From contig CAMRUG010000001.1 in assembly GCA_947053925.1 (NCBI GenBank), positions 1-64,000 of the forward strand: a stretch of 64,000 bases of DNA, in the 5' to 3' direction. This DNA comes from an uncultured Clostridia bacterium (lineage in GTDB: Bacteria; Bacillota; Clostridia; Christensenellales; CAG-314). The position numbers were made by a program, and so were the translations under genes. Numbering within the stretch: position 1 is the first letter of the stretch; every line of letters starts with the position of its first letter. Below are positions 40,282 through 49,401 of this stretch, piece after piece. The notes beneath the pieces are model-generated. The model searched no databases and had not been told where the DNA came from. It saw only the letters and a program-made list of their open reading frames with translations.

Positions 40282-41214
40282 TTAAATTTTTCCGCCTCTC
40301 TTAATGTTGCGCGCGGTTTTGATAATTTCGAATATGCAGCCTGCAATGCAGAACAATACGGTAAGCGCTAAATCCGTATAGAAAGAAGCAGAAAACTCTT
40401 TATCTGCCATAAGCACTTTGAATGCTTCAATGGTGCCGTAACCGTACTCTGCGCCTGACGCGCCGGCAATATACAAATAAATTCCGACGATTGAGCCTAT
40501 CATACAAACAAAAGTAGTAGCAGTAACGATTACTATCATTATCTTGTTGGGTTTACCGCCGAATTTTCTGTAAAGAAGTACCCCTAAGAAGAAAGCCACA
40601 AACGAAGATATAGCCGAAATAAATCCTACAACCGCCAAAATAACGGCTACGACAACACCGCACAAACCTCCGATAATCGCTCCCAAAAATCCTTTGAGAT
40701 AGTTGTTCGGAGCTGCCTCAAACTCACGGTTTTCTCTCTCGATAAGCTCGTTAAGTTTACTTACGCAGTCGTCATCAAGAGCAACCGTCATGCCGTCGAC
40801 ATTTCTTCTTTCAACGTTTTCGGAAAGGTTCGTCCCGCAAATCGGGCAATATCCGCTCCCGAGAGCATTATTGCCTGTGAGTATTTCGCTCACCTTGTTT
40901 ACGATTTCTTCTAATTTGTTTGCAATTTTTCCCGCTGTCCAATCGGTAATTTTAAACATTACTCCGAATTTGTTAAAAGAGTAGTGAACGAATTTTGTAG
41001 AAAGGATTTTAATTTCGTTTTCGATAACTCGTCTGTTTTCCTCTGTGGCATAAAACGCTATGTGTAATTTGACGCCGCCTTGACCGTCATTCAAATCGGC
41101 ATACGGCATTACCGAAGAGAAATTCACGTCGTATCCGTTCACCGAACCGTACGCTTTTTCGCCGCTTACCGCTAAGCCGTTCCTCTCGCAGTACTCCTTA
41201 TATTTCTTGTGCAT
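40282..41214 (-). CDS. Hypothetical membrane protein with CPxC zinc-ribbon-like motif
   Basis: CPICGTN then four to five predicted TM helices. Confidence 0.55.
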   Translation of the reverse strand: MHKKYKEYCERNGLAVSGEKAYGSVNGYDVNFSSVMPYADLNDGQGGVKLHIAFYATEENRRVIENEIKILSTKFVHYSFNKFGVMFKITDWTAGKIANKLEEIVNKVSEILTGNNALGSGYCPICGTNLSENVERRNVDGMTVALDDDCVSKLNELIERENREFEAAPNNYLKGFLGAIIGGLCGVVVAVILAVVGFISAISSFVAFFLGVLLYRKFGGKPNKIMIVIVTATTFVCMIGSIVGIYLYIAGASGAEYGYGTIEAFKVLMADKEFSASFYTDLALTVLFCIAGCIFEIIKTARNIKRGGKI

Positions 41215-41244
41215 ACCGTAATCTCCTTATAAATAGATATAATT

Positions 41245-41275
41245 AGTATAGCACTATACCCCCCCCCGTTGTCAA
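41245..41275 (-). promoter_or_regulatory. Promoter TTGACA-19-TATACT with G9 tract in spacer
   Basis: Minus strand: TTGACA ac GGGGGGGGG tatagtgc TATACT, about 30 bp upstream of the 41214 start. Confidence 0.75.
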
Positions 41276-41762
41276 TATGCTTATCCTAAAAAAACTTATA
41301 TTTGTAAGGTTATTTCAAGTATCCGATTTGACACCAAAATATTTCGTTATTTGTCGCAGTTTTTAAGTACTAGGTTTAACTTTATCAATACCGACCGTTT
41401 TTCAAAACACGGTAAGAAAAAGCCTACGGTAACAAATTCATATACTAAACGTTTTTATCCGCAAATCGAAGCCAAACTATTATTAACAAAATAATGCACA
41501 AGTATGTTTTTTAAATTTCATTACTTGTACATTATTTACTTGCAATTATGAATTAACTCAATGCAATTAGAATACTTTTTTAGCAAATTAAAAAGCGTGT
41601 ATGTTTCGGTATATTTTAGTTTCAAAACCGTATGCAGTAAAAAAACGAGCCCGCTGTTAAGTAAGACTCGTTTTAATACGTTATATACTGTTTTTGACTT
41701 AAGATATTTTTACGGACTTTTGACACCCGTATGAAACTGTTTGTGTACGGTTCAATTGCAGT

Positions 41763-43127
41763 TTATCTATTGTATATTCTGTCTCTTATGTCCTTGACGT
41801 GCGAAGCGGTTATGTCGTTGTTTTTACATTCTTCGCTGATTTTATCACGCGCGTGCATAACGGTAGTGTGGTCTCTGCCGCCAAAGTATTCTCCGATAGA
41901 AACAAGCGGTACGCTTTGACCCAATATATCGCATATCAAATATATGCAAATCTGGCGCGGTACTACAATTTCCTTATTCTTCTTTTTACCTATCAAGTCC
42001 TCGCGCTTTACGCGGAAGTGTTCGCAGGTCGCGGTAACAACGTGGTCAATAGTTATTATATCGTTGCTTGCGTCGGCGTAATCGCGCAATGCGTCGTTTA
42101 CGATAGACATATCGTTGGGATTTCCGCCTACAAGCGTAGAATAACTTATAATGCGGTTTAGCATTCCTTCCATTTCTCTTATGTTATTGGTAATCTTTTC
42201 CGCAATTAAACTGAGTACCTTTATATTTAAGCTGTATCCCTTAGCGTTGCACTTTTTCTGCAAAATGGCTATTCTCGTTTCTAAGTCGGGCGGCTGAATA
42301 TCTGCAATAACGCCGGTTGCAAAACGCGTTTTAAGACGTTCTTCTATTTTTATTTCCTTAGGCGGACGGTCGCTGCTTAAAATAATTTGCTTGTTTGCCA
42401 AATACAATTCGTTAAACGTGTGGAACATCTCTTCCTGCGTACCTTCCTTGTTGGCAAGAAACTGCACGTCGTCCATCATAAGAACGTCTAACTTTCTGTA
42501 CTTATTACGGAAGTTCTTCATTGCATTTGCGTTTGTCGTATCGTGCAACGATTCTATAAACTCGTTTACAAACTGGTCGCAGGTAACGTACATTATTTTC
42601 TTTTCGGGGTAGTTACGCTGTAAACTGTTGCCTATTGCGTGCATTAAGTGAGTTTTACCGAGTCCTACTCCTCCCCACAAAAACACGGGGTTATACTTAG
42701 TTCCGGGGTTTTCCGCAACCGCTCTTGCAACGGCTTCGGCATATTCGTTACTTTTACCGACTACAAAGTTATCAAACGTGTATTGAGATACAAAAACCGC
42801 TTTGTCTTCTACTATCGCAACATAACTGCTGCTTACGGGAATTTCCACTTCCTTTTCCACTTTGCCGACGTTTGGTAAATCGTCTTCTGTTATAACTTCA
42901 ACGTCGAGTATGGACGGAAATACAACGTTAGTGCATTTCTTTATAACTTCTTTGTAGTTCTTTTCTACAATGTTTTTCAATGCGCGCGTCTCTGCAAGTA
43001 AAATCAATCTGTCGCGGTAAATACCCACAGGTTGCAAAGAATTTATATACAAGTCGTAAGCGAGAGTAGATACTTTTGCTTCCGTTTCAAGTAATATGTT
43101 GTTCCATATCTGATTTATCTTTAACAT
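41763..43127 (-). CDS. dnaA: Chromosomal replication initiator DnaA
   Basis: NPVFLWGGVGLGKTHLMHAIGN, DVLMMDDVQFLANKEGTQEEMFHTFNEL, GGRDHTTVMHARDKI. Confidence 0.97.
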   Translation of the reverse strand: MLKINQIWNNILLETEAKVSTLAYDLYINSLQPVGIYRDRLILLAETRALKNIVEKNYKEVIKKCTNVVFPSILDVEVITEDDLPNVGKVEKEVEIPVSSSYVAIVEDKAVFVSQYTFDNFVVGKSNEYAEAVARAVAENPGTKYNPVFLWGGVGLGKTHLMHAIGNSLQRNYPEKKIMYVTCDQFVNEFIESLHDTTNANAMKNFRNKYRKLDVLMMDDVQFLANKEGTQEEMFHTFNELYLANKQIILSSDRPPKEIKIEERLKTRFATGVIADIQPPDLETRIAILQKKCNAKGYSLNIKVLSLIAEKITNNIREMEGMLNRIISYSTLVGGNPNDMSIVNDALRDYADASNDIITIDHVVTATCEHFRVKREDLIGKKKNKEIVVPRQICIYLICDILGQSVPLVSIGEYFGGRDHTTVMHARDKISEECKNNDITASHVKDIRDRIYNR

Positions 43128-43194
43128 AGCGTTTATATTATACACTCAATTTGTCATTTTTGCAACCGTAGCGCGTTAATGACGGTCATACTTT

Positions 43195-43932
43195 TTACAG
43201 GTTTAAAACAGCGTATTTTGCCAGTAACGTTAATTCCGTTTCTCCATTGTCAAATAATTGCCTTTCGTACAGATATCCGTGTTTATCCAGTGCAAGTTCG
43301 AGAATATACAAAAAGATTCCCATATCGAATCCGTTAAAATATTTCGATAACGCGCGTGTTAAAACATTGTCGGTTTTTTGTCTCAGGTAAACCGAAATTT
43401 CTTTGCCGTCGCTTTTCACTTTCCACGGCTGACTGTTACACGCGCTGGGCGCTAATCTGACCGCATTTGCAATATTATCGTTTTTTAAGCCCTGCCAAAT
43501 ATCTTCAACCTTCTTCCTGTCAAATTCGTTTTCGTCCTTTCTGAAATCGTTACTTGTACTTTTACCGAAGCAGAACATAATAGCGTAAAGTTTGCCGTTT
43601 AATTCTTGCTCTTTGGTTTTGCCCAGCCCGTACCAACAACTACCTATATTTACCGTTGCTAAATACAAATCCAACTGTTCTAGCATATAGCCGATGTTTT
43701 CTTTCCACAGCGGTTTGTCTTGCGTATATGCCAGTATGCAGTATTCTGCGTTTATTCTACAGTTTGTTTCCCGTCTCGGCTTTATTACAAATTCCACTTC
43801 GGTCTCAGGAGTCAGCTTTTTTAACGACTTTAACTTTGACTGAATTAAATTCATTTCTTCATCGCTTATTTTAAGTTTTTCGTCAAACTTGCGCATTGAT
43901 TTGCGTTTAAATACCGCTTCGTATAATTCCAT
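43195..43932 (-). CDS. Nitroreductase-family protein
   Basis: MELYEAVFKRKSMRKFD, VRLAPSACNSQPWKV, FNGFDMGIFLYILELAL. Confidence 0.75.
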   Translation of the reverse strand: MELYEAVFKRKSMRKFDEKLKISDEEMNLIQSKLKSLKKLTPETEVEFVIKPRRETNCRINAEYCILAYTQDKPLWKENIGYMLEQLDLYLATVNIGSCWYGLGKTKEQELNGKLYAIMFCFGKSTSNDFRKDENEFDRKKVEDIWQGLKNDNIANAVRLAPSACNSQPWKVKSDGKEISVYLRQKTDNVLTRALSKYFNGFDMGIFLYILELALDKHGYLYERQLFDNGETELTLLAKYAVLNL

Positions 43933-44114
43933 ATTGTTTCTCCTTTATACTATTTTAATTGCAATGCAAATTTTTAGCAACGTTTTTGCTTTTCTTGAGT
44001 AAATCATTGTTTTTTCGACATTTATTCTGTTTAAATAAATTAAAACCACGTTTAAAACATTTTTATTAAGTGAACATTTAGCATATCAAAAAAAACGTTA
44101 TAAGGAGATTAACG

Positions 44115-44768
44115 ATGCAACTGATAGACAGTCAAACTTATGTAAATTTAGCTAAAGCGTATTCCGGAGAAACACAAGCGCGTACCCGTTACGAATTTGT
44201 AGAATACGGTATGCGTAACGAAGGATATACGACAATGGCGGAGATAGTCGATACCATTGCGTATCAGGAGTTTAACCATGCGCGTATGTACTATACCTAC
44301 CTGCAAAAAGCGTCAAATAAACCTATAAAAAATATAGAATACAGCGCAGGATTCCCCTTTAAAGAAAAGTGGAATATTTTAGACAATCTCAAATTCTCTG
44401 CAGAAGACGAACATAACGAAGCTAAAATTTATCTTTCGTTTGCTAAAACAGCAAAAAAAGAGGGCTTTGACGATATCGCTCTTTTGTTTGAACAGACTGC
44501 CCAAGTCGAAAAAGTACACGAAAGTATTTTTCTCGAATTGTACGAGCAAATGAAAGAAGGTACACTGTACAAACGCGATGATCCAACAACGTGGGTTTGC
44601 TCTTCTTGCGGATACCAAGCAACAGGAACAGAAGGCTGGACAGAGTGTCCCTTATGCAAAGCAAAACAAGGCGCAATACTGTTAAAACTCAAAAGTATGG
44701 GTACGGACTCCTATATTCCCGTTGTTCCCAAACTTACTCTTCAAAACAGCACTTCTTCACGAGCGTAA
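44115..44768 (+). CDS. Rubrerythrin-family protein
   Basis: LAKAYSGETQARTRYEFVEYGMRNEGY ferritin-like; CSSCGYQATGTEGWTECPLCKA rubredoxin domain. Confidence 0.92.
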   Translation: MQLIDSQTYVNLAKAYSGETQARTRYEFVEYGMRNEGYTTMAEIVDTIAYQEFNHARMYYTYLQKASNKPIKNIEYSAGFPFKEKWNILDNLKFSAEDEHNEAKIYLSFAKTAKKEGFDDIALLFEQTAQVEKVHESIFLELYEQMKEGTLYKRDDPTTWVCSSCGYQATGTEGWTECPLCKAKQGAILLKLKSMGTDSYIPVVPKLTLQNSTSSRA

Positions 44769-44917
44769 GTATTTAACTCAAATGCGGCTTCCGATAAAAC
44801 AAAATTATTGCAAACTGCAAGCGTATAACTTACGCCATTAACGCATTCTGTATATACACTTAACGTATTTGTTTAAAGCGGTCGTGCAACTAAAGGCATT
44901 ACCGCTTTTCTGTATAC

Positions 44918-44950
44918 AAAAAACGCTCTACCGTTCAAGATAGAGCGTTT
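44918..44950 (-). terminator. Terminator of dnaN
   Basis: AAAACGCTCTA/TAGAGCGTTTT. Confidence 0.75.
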
Positions 44951-44965
44951 TATTCTTCAATATTA

Positions 44966-46072
44966 TTATACTATTTGTTTTACGGGAAGAATGAAGTACA
45001 GAACTTCATCGCTATCGTAAATAGTTATAACGCAACTGTTATGCTGTGCAAATTCCATTCTGATAGATTCTGCATTTATTACTTTCAAGCAATCGTTAAT
45101 ATAACGTGAATTATATGCGCATCTTACGTCTTTGCCCGAGAGCGAAATTGTTACGTTTTCTTTTGCCGTTCCGTATTGGCTGGTTGAAGAAATGTTCATA
45201 TTGTATTCTTCTATGTTAAGAAGCACAAGATTGTTCTTTTCGCTGCGCGACATAATAGACGCAGTATTTAAAGCCTTTTCAAATGTTTCCTTGTTTACAA
45301 CCAATGTAGACATAAATTCTTTGGGAACGATATTGTCGTATTTGATATATTGTCCGCCGAGAAGTCGGGTGTAGAGTTTTGTGCTTTCCATAGAAACCAT
45401 CAAGTAGTTGTTTTCTATAAACACGCGCAAAATGTTTTCGCTGTCAGTTAAAAGTTTTGCAAGTTCCGCCATACTTCTCGAAGGAATGGTAGCGGAGATT
45501 TCGTCAACCTTTTCTTCCAAAACTTTTTTGCTCATAGCAAAACGGTATCCGTCTGTGGCTACGGCAGAGAGAGTGTAATCTTTTGCTTCAAAGTGTACGC
45601 CTTTAAGCATCGGGCGGCTGTCGTCCGTAGCTACTGCAAAATTGACGTTGTTTATTATCTCTTTAAGATTGCTTTCTTGTATAGCAAAATAATTTTCTCC
45701 GTTTATTGTCTCAACTTCGGGATAATCCATTACGTCGAGCGTACCTATAGTACATTCGCTGTTTGCAGAACTGATATTCAGACGGTTGTCTTCTGCTATT
45801 TCCAGAGAAATATCGCTTCCGTTATCCGCAATGTTGCGGATATAGTCGCCGAATATTCTTCCGGGTACAAGTGTTGCGCCTCCGACAATAACGTTGGCTT
45901 CGATAGTTTTTTCTATCGCAAGGTCTTTATCGGTAGCGTACAACGTAAGCATATCGTTTTCTGCAGTGATTTTTATACATTCCAGTATAGGAGCAACATC
46001 TCTATTAGGCAACGCTTTAGAAACTTTACCTACCGCATCGTTAAGATCCAGACTGTTTACTATGATTTTCAT
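44966..46072 (-). CDS. dnaN: DNA polymerase III beta subunit
   Basis: MKIIVNSLDLNDAVGKVSKALPNR, LKGVHFEA, ATDGYRFA, C-terminal YFILPVK(Q). Confidence 0.95.
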   Translation of the reverse strand: MKIIVNSLDLNDAVGKVSKALPNRDVAPILECIKITAENDMLTLYATDKDLAIEKTIEANVIVGGATLVPGRIFGDYIRNIADNGSDISLEIAEDNRLNISSANSECTIGTLDVMDYPEVETINGENYFAIQESNLKEIINNVNFAVATDDSRPMLKGVHFEAKDYTLSAVATDGYRFAMSKKVLEEKVDEISATIPSRSMAELAKLLTDSENILRVFIENNYLMVSMESTKLYTRLLGGQYIKYDNIVPKEFMSTLVVNKETFEKALNTASIMSRSEKNNLVLLNIEEYNMNISSTSQYGTAKENVTISLSGKDVRCAYNSRYINDCLKVINAESIRMEFAQHNSCVITIYDSDEVLYFILPVKQIV

Positions 46073-46265
46073 TTTAAGCACTCCTCAAATTTTTTCTGTA
46101 TTTGTTGTATGTCCGCGCAGACAAATATTACCCTTTCTTTTGATAGTGGTATTATTAGGCGCTGTGTAATTGTTGGTAAAGTCGCAAATTCCGTTTAACG
46201 AAACAATATATTGATTAGTAAAACCGATTACAAACAATATATTGTGTTATGACACAAATAGGCAT

Positions 46266-46307
46266 TGTGGATAACTTTCGAACAATTTCCACAATAAATG
46301 TGGACAA
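46266..46307. promoter_or_regulatory. DnaA-box-like cluster upstream of dnaN
   Basis: TGTGGATAA (46266-46274, perfect) and TGTGGACAA (46299-46307), flanked by TTTCCACAA-like sites. Confidence 0.55.
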
Positions 46308-46590
46308 GATGTGTGTAATTGCAAATAAGCCGTTTTTCATTATAGGCAACAACACGAAAAGTATATAAATATTATACAATAAGGATAAAAAAAAAGCAAT
46401 ACATACATTGATAAAATTTGGTCAAAGTAAGTAATTTAGAACAGTAATTCCTGTTTCTGAAAAACAGACAAAACAACGCAAAATCGTTTTGAAAGATAAC
46501 ATATTTGTGATTATTTCCACAAAACACTCAATTCTAGAGTAAAAAAGCGAAAAACTGGTGTGTAAAACGCAGTATTTGCAAATAAAGGGC

Positions 46591-46620
46591 TTGAAAAAGG
46601 TATTCATTATATGGTAAAAT
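46591..46620 (+). promoter_or_regulatory. Promoter TTGAAA-18-TAAAAT
   Basis: -35 46591-46596, -10 46615-46620. Confidence 0.6.
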
Positions 46621-46623
46621 AAA

Positions 46624-46905
46624 AGACAAGAGTTTTTAAATGAAGTCGGTTAATAAAAACGCTAAGCGCAACCGACTGTAATGACTACCGAAAAATACGT
46701 TAAAAAGTAGTTGAGGTATTCTGCATCCGACGCAGACTTACGATTACCTGTCAACAATACGCTTACGCTAAATAAAGTCTTGTTGTAAAGAAAGGTAAAA
46801 AGCAAATTTAAAAACGGTGGACTATGATGTCAATTTCCAAAAGGCGGATGCTTTTTAGGTAAACATCATTGCAAATCATAGTAGTCATTTCTGTAATTTA
46901 AAAAT
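46624..46905 (+). ncRNA. Candidate structured RNA or long leader upstream of degV
   Basis: 10-bp closing stem 46632-46641/46806-46815, hairpins AGTCGGTT/AACCGACT, ACTAC/GTAGT, TCTGC/GCAGA, then GACTATGAT.../ATCATAG..GTC; no ORF. Confidence 0.45.
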
Positions 46906-46921
46906 AAAGGAGAAAAATTAA

Positions 46922-47797
46922 ATGAGCGTACTTATTATCGATGCCGACGGCGAATTGTGGTACACAAGACAAGAAGAACTTAACGTAGACTATATCAAAA
47001 TGCCCTTTTCTTACGGCGGCGAAGAGTATTACTACGACTTGGGAAAGAATACGGATTTCAAAAAGTTTTACAGCGCAGTAAGAAGCGGCGAAATTCCCAA
47101 AACCATGGCTTTAAATCCCGATGAGTATATTGAAATTATCGAGCCGTATTTTAAAAAGGGAGAAGACATACTCTACGTCAGTTTTTCTCACGCGATGAGC
47201 GGAACATTTGGACATCTCGAAACGGCGTTAAATACTTTAAAAGAAAAATACCCCGATCGTAAATGCGTTGTATTCGATACAAAGTCGATAAGTCTGGGTG
47301 CGGGTATTCAAATGGAGTACGCGGCAGAACTCAAAAACAGCGGCGCAAGCGATGAAGAAATTTTGGAAAAACTCACCGAATTTACAAACAGGGTCGCAAT
47401 TTATTTTGTCGTAGACGATTTGATGCACTTAAAACGCGGCGGAAGACTTTCGGGAGTTGCGGCGTTTGCAGGCACTTTACTTTCTTTAAAGCCTATGCTA
47501 ACTACTGACGAACGCGGCAGTTTGAAGGTATACGAAAAGATTTCCGGTAAGCGCAAGGCTTTACGCAGACTTGCGGAAAAAGTTGCCGAAGAGTTGACGG
47601 GAACGGAATACACCGTTTACGTTATCGATGCCGACTGTCCCGAAGAGGGCGACAGTGTGGCGGCAATGATAAAAGAAAAACGTCCCGAAGCCAAGATCGT
47701 CCGTCAATTAGTAGGACCTGTAATAGGAGCGCATTGCGGACCGGGAACGGTAGGAGTAATCTTTATTGCCGACAAACGTCCGATAGAAGTTGCATAA
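46922..47797 (+). CDS. DegV family fatty-acid-binding protein
   Basis: VSFSHAMSGTF, DTKSISLGAGIQ, HLKRGGRLSG, GPVIGAHCGPGTVGV. Confidence 0.92.
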   Translation: MSVLIIDADGELWYTRQEELNVDYIKMPFSYGGEEYYYDLGKNTDFKKFYSAVRSGEIPKTMALNPDEYIEIIEPYFKKGEDILYVSFSHAMSGTFGHLETALNTLKEKYPDRKCVVFDTKSISLGAGIQMEYAAELKNSGASDEEILEKLTEFTNRVAIYFVVDDLMHLKRGGRLSGVAAFAGTLLSLKPMLTTDERGSLKVYEKISGKRKALRRLAEKVAEELTGTEYTVYVIDADCPEEGDSVAAMIKEKRPEAKIVRQLVGPVIGAHCGPGTVGVIFIADKRPIEVA

Positions 47798-48069
47798 TAA
47801 TTAGAAGCGTGCTAGGTTTTTTGTTGAATAATCAAAATTTAACAGCATAAATAAACAGTTGAGATAAGAACTTAAATATTTTACGAAATAAGCGGATTGC
47901 AAAAAGCAGTCCGTTTTTTGTACGGAAAAGCACCAGAAAGTTATCAGATGATTTATAGAAAACAATAGAGGCGGTAGGTATAGCTTTGTTCCGAAACGAA
48001 ATCTAAAGATATACACGTCTGAAAAAATTGAAATGAGTTGCTACGGACAATATATAAAAACGGCACAGT

Positions 48070-48100
48070 AAATAAAATTTATAAACAAATAAAATTTATA
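48070..48100. repeat. Direct repeat AAATAAAATTTATA x2
   Basis: Copies at 48070-48083 and 48087-48100, upstream of the G9 promoter. Confidence 0.8.
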
Positions 48101-48124
48101 TATCGTTCCAATATATATAAATAC

Positions 48125-48154
48125 TTGACGGGGGGGGGTATTATTAGGTAAAAT
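48125..48154 (+). promoter_or_regulatory. Promoter TTGACG-18-TAAAAT with G9 tract at the -35/spacer junction
   Basis: TTGACG 48125-48130, G run 48130-48138, TAAAAT 48149-48154. Confidence 0.75.
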
Positions 48155-48210
48155 ATCAAAGGTTTTAGTATAGGCTATAACCTAAAAAAATAAAAGGAGA
48201 AAAAAAAGAC

Positions 48211-48978
48211 ATGAAAAAACAAGCAAAACTTATGGTAATTGTGCTTGTAATTGTTATGGCATTGTCTGTAATTGCATTAACGGCTTGCGGTAACAAACAA
48301 ACGCAAGTAGCATACGGTCTTGTGCACAGAGAAGGTTATGTCGGTATCGCAACTGTAGAAGTTGTTTCCGGCGTTTTGGTATCTGCGAAATTGGATGAAG
48401 CGTGCTTCCCCACACAAGTAACAGCAACCGCTAACGACGGTGCTGATTATACCGTAGCTATTACAAAAGGAGAAACAACGACCTATTACTGGAAGACGGT
48501 AAAATACGGCAATGTAACTATGGTTTACGATGAAACCGACGGTTACAAAGTGGGAACGCAAACTATTAAAGATTACTTTAGAGCAAGCGAAGAAAACTGC
48601 AAGGCGTATGCCGAAGCCGTTCAAAACAACAAGGTTTCTGTTGTTACCGCTAACGGAGACAAAACCGATATTATGACGGCTGCAAAGTTGCTCAAAACAC
48701 AAAACGGTTACTGGTCAGGCACTGGTATTAAGGAAGGACAACTCGGCTGGAAGAAAAACGCCGAAGCAACCTGCGCTTATGTTGTAGAATACGGATTTGA
48801 CGGCGTTACAGTAAAAGAAGACCTTACGCAACCGGGTAAAACAGACGACAACGTAACAGGCGATATGAAAGACGAATTCGTTGATAAAAACAGCATTAAA
48901 ACAGGCGCTACTTGGACGGATATGTGGGATTATGTAAATCTTCTTCACAACGCTTTCAATAAAGCAAGCGCAAAATAA
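48211..48978 (+). CDS. Predicted lipoprotein, FMN-binding-domain-like
   Basis: Lipobox LTAC; repeated GYVGIATVEVVSGVLVSAKLDE / YVVEYGFDGVTVKED pattern. Confidence 0.6.
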   Translation: MKKQAKLMVIVLVIVMALSVIALTACGNKQTQVAYGLVHREGYVGIATVEVVSGVLVSAKLDEACFPTQVTATANDGADYTVAITKGETTTYYWKTVKYGNVTMVYDETDGYKVGTQTIKDYFRASEENCKAYAEAVQNNKVSVVTANGDKTDIMTAAKLLKTQNGYWSGTGIKEGQLGWKKNAEATCAYVVEYGFDGVTVKEDLTQPGKTDDNVTGDMKDEFVDKNSIKTGATWTDMWDYVNLLHNAFNKASAK

Positions 48979-49006
48979 TTTAAAAATTTTCTTCTTCAAA
49001 AATTGC

Positions 49007-49034
49007 GGCTTACCTAACTTAGGTAAGCCCTTTT
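49007..49034 (+). terminator. Terminator of the 48.2 kb lipoprotein gene
   Basis: GGCTTACCTAA/TTAGGTAAGCC + CTTTTT. Confidence 0.8.
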
Positions 49035-49401
49035 TGTATACAAAAACCCCAGTTCGGAAGCCGTAAAGGTTAACCGAAGAAAAGAAGTAAACTGAAACAA
49101 GAAAATAACCCGATGTGTCAATTCCCCTTTGTGTTAAAGGGTAGGGGAACCGCAAGCGACAGGGGAATAGACAGCAAATAATGTATTGGATTAGACAATA
49201 ATTTGTGTAATATATAAATTGGTGCACGATCTTGTATTTTGCAGGAAAAGGAATTTCTCCGTTGAAAAACAACAGGCTATGCCGGTTGTTCATTTATTCG
49301 TAAGGACGGCAATAAATAAACGCAACGTAGTAAATAAAACTACGGTGCGCTTACTTTATGTAATGTCGTTTAATAGAATAAATTATATAAGCGGTAATTT
49401 G

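Noticed and set aside
46624-46905. Calling the dnaN-degV RNA 6S RNA, T-box or a known riboswitch
   Set aside because: Size and closing stem are suggestive, but I could not recognise conserved cores; left as unassigned candidate.
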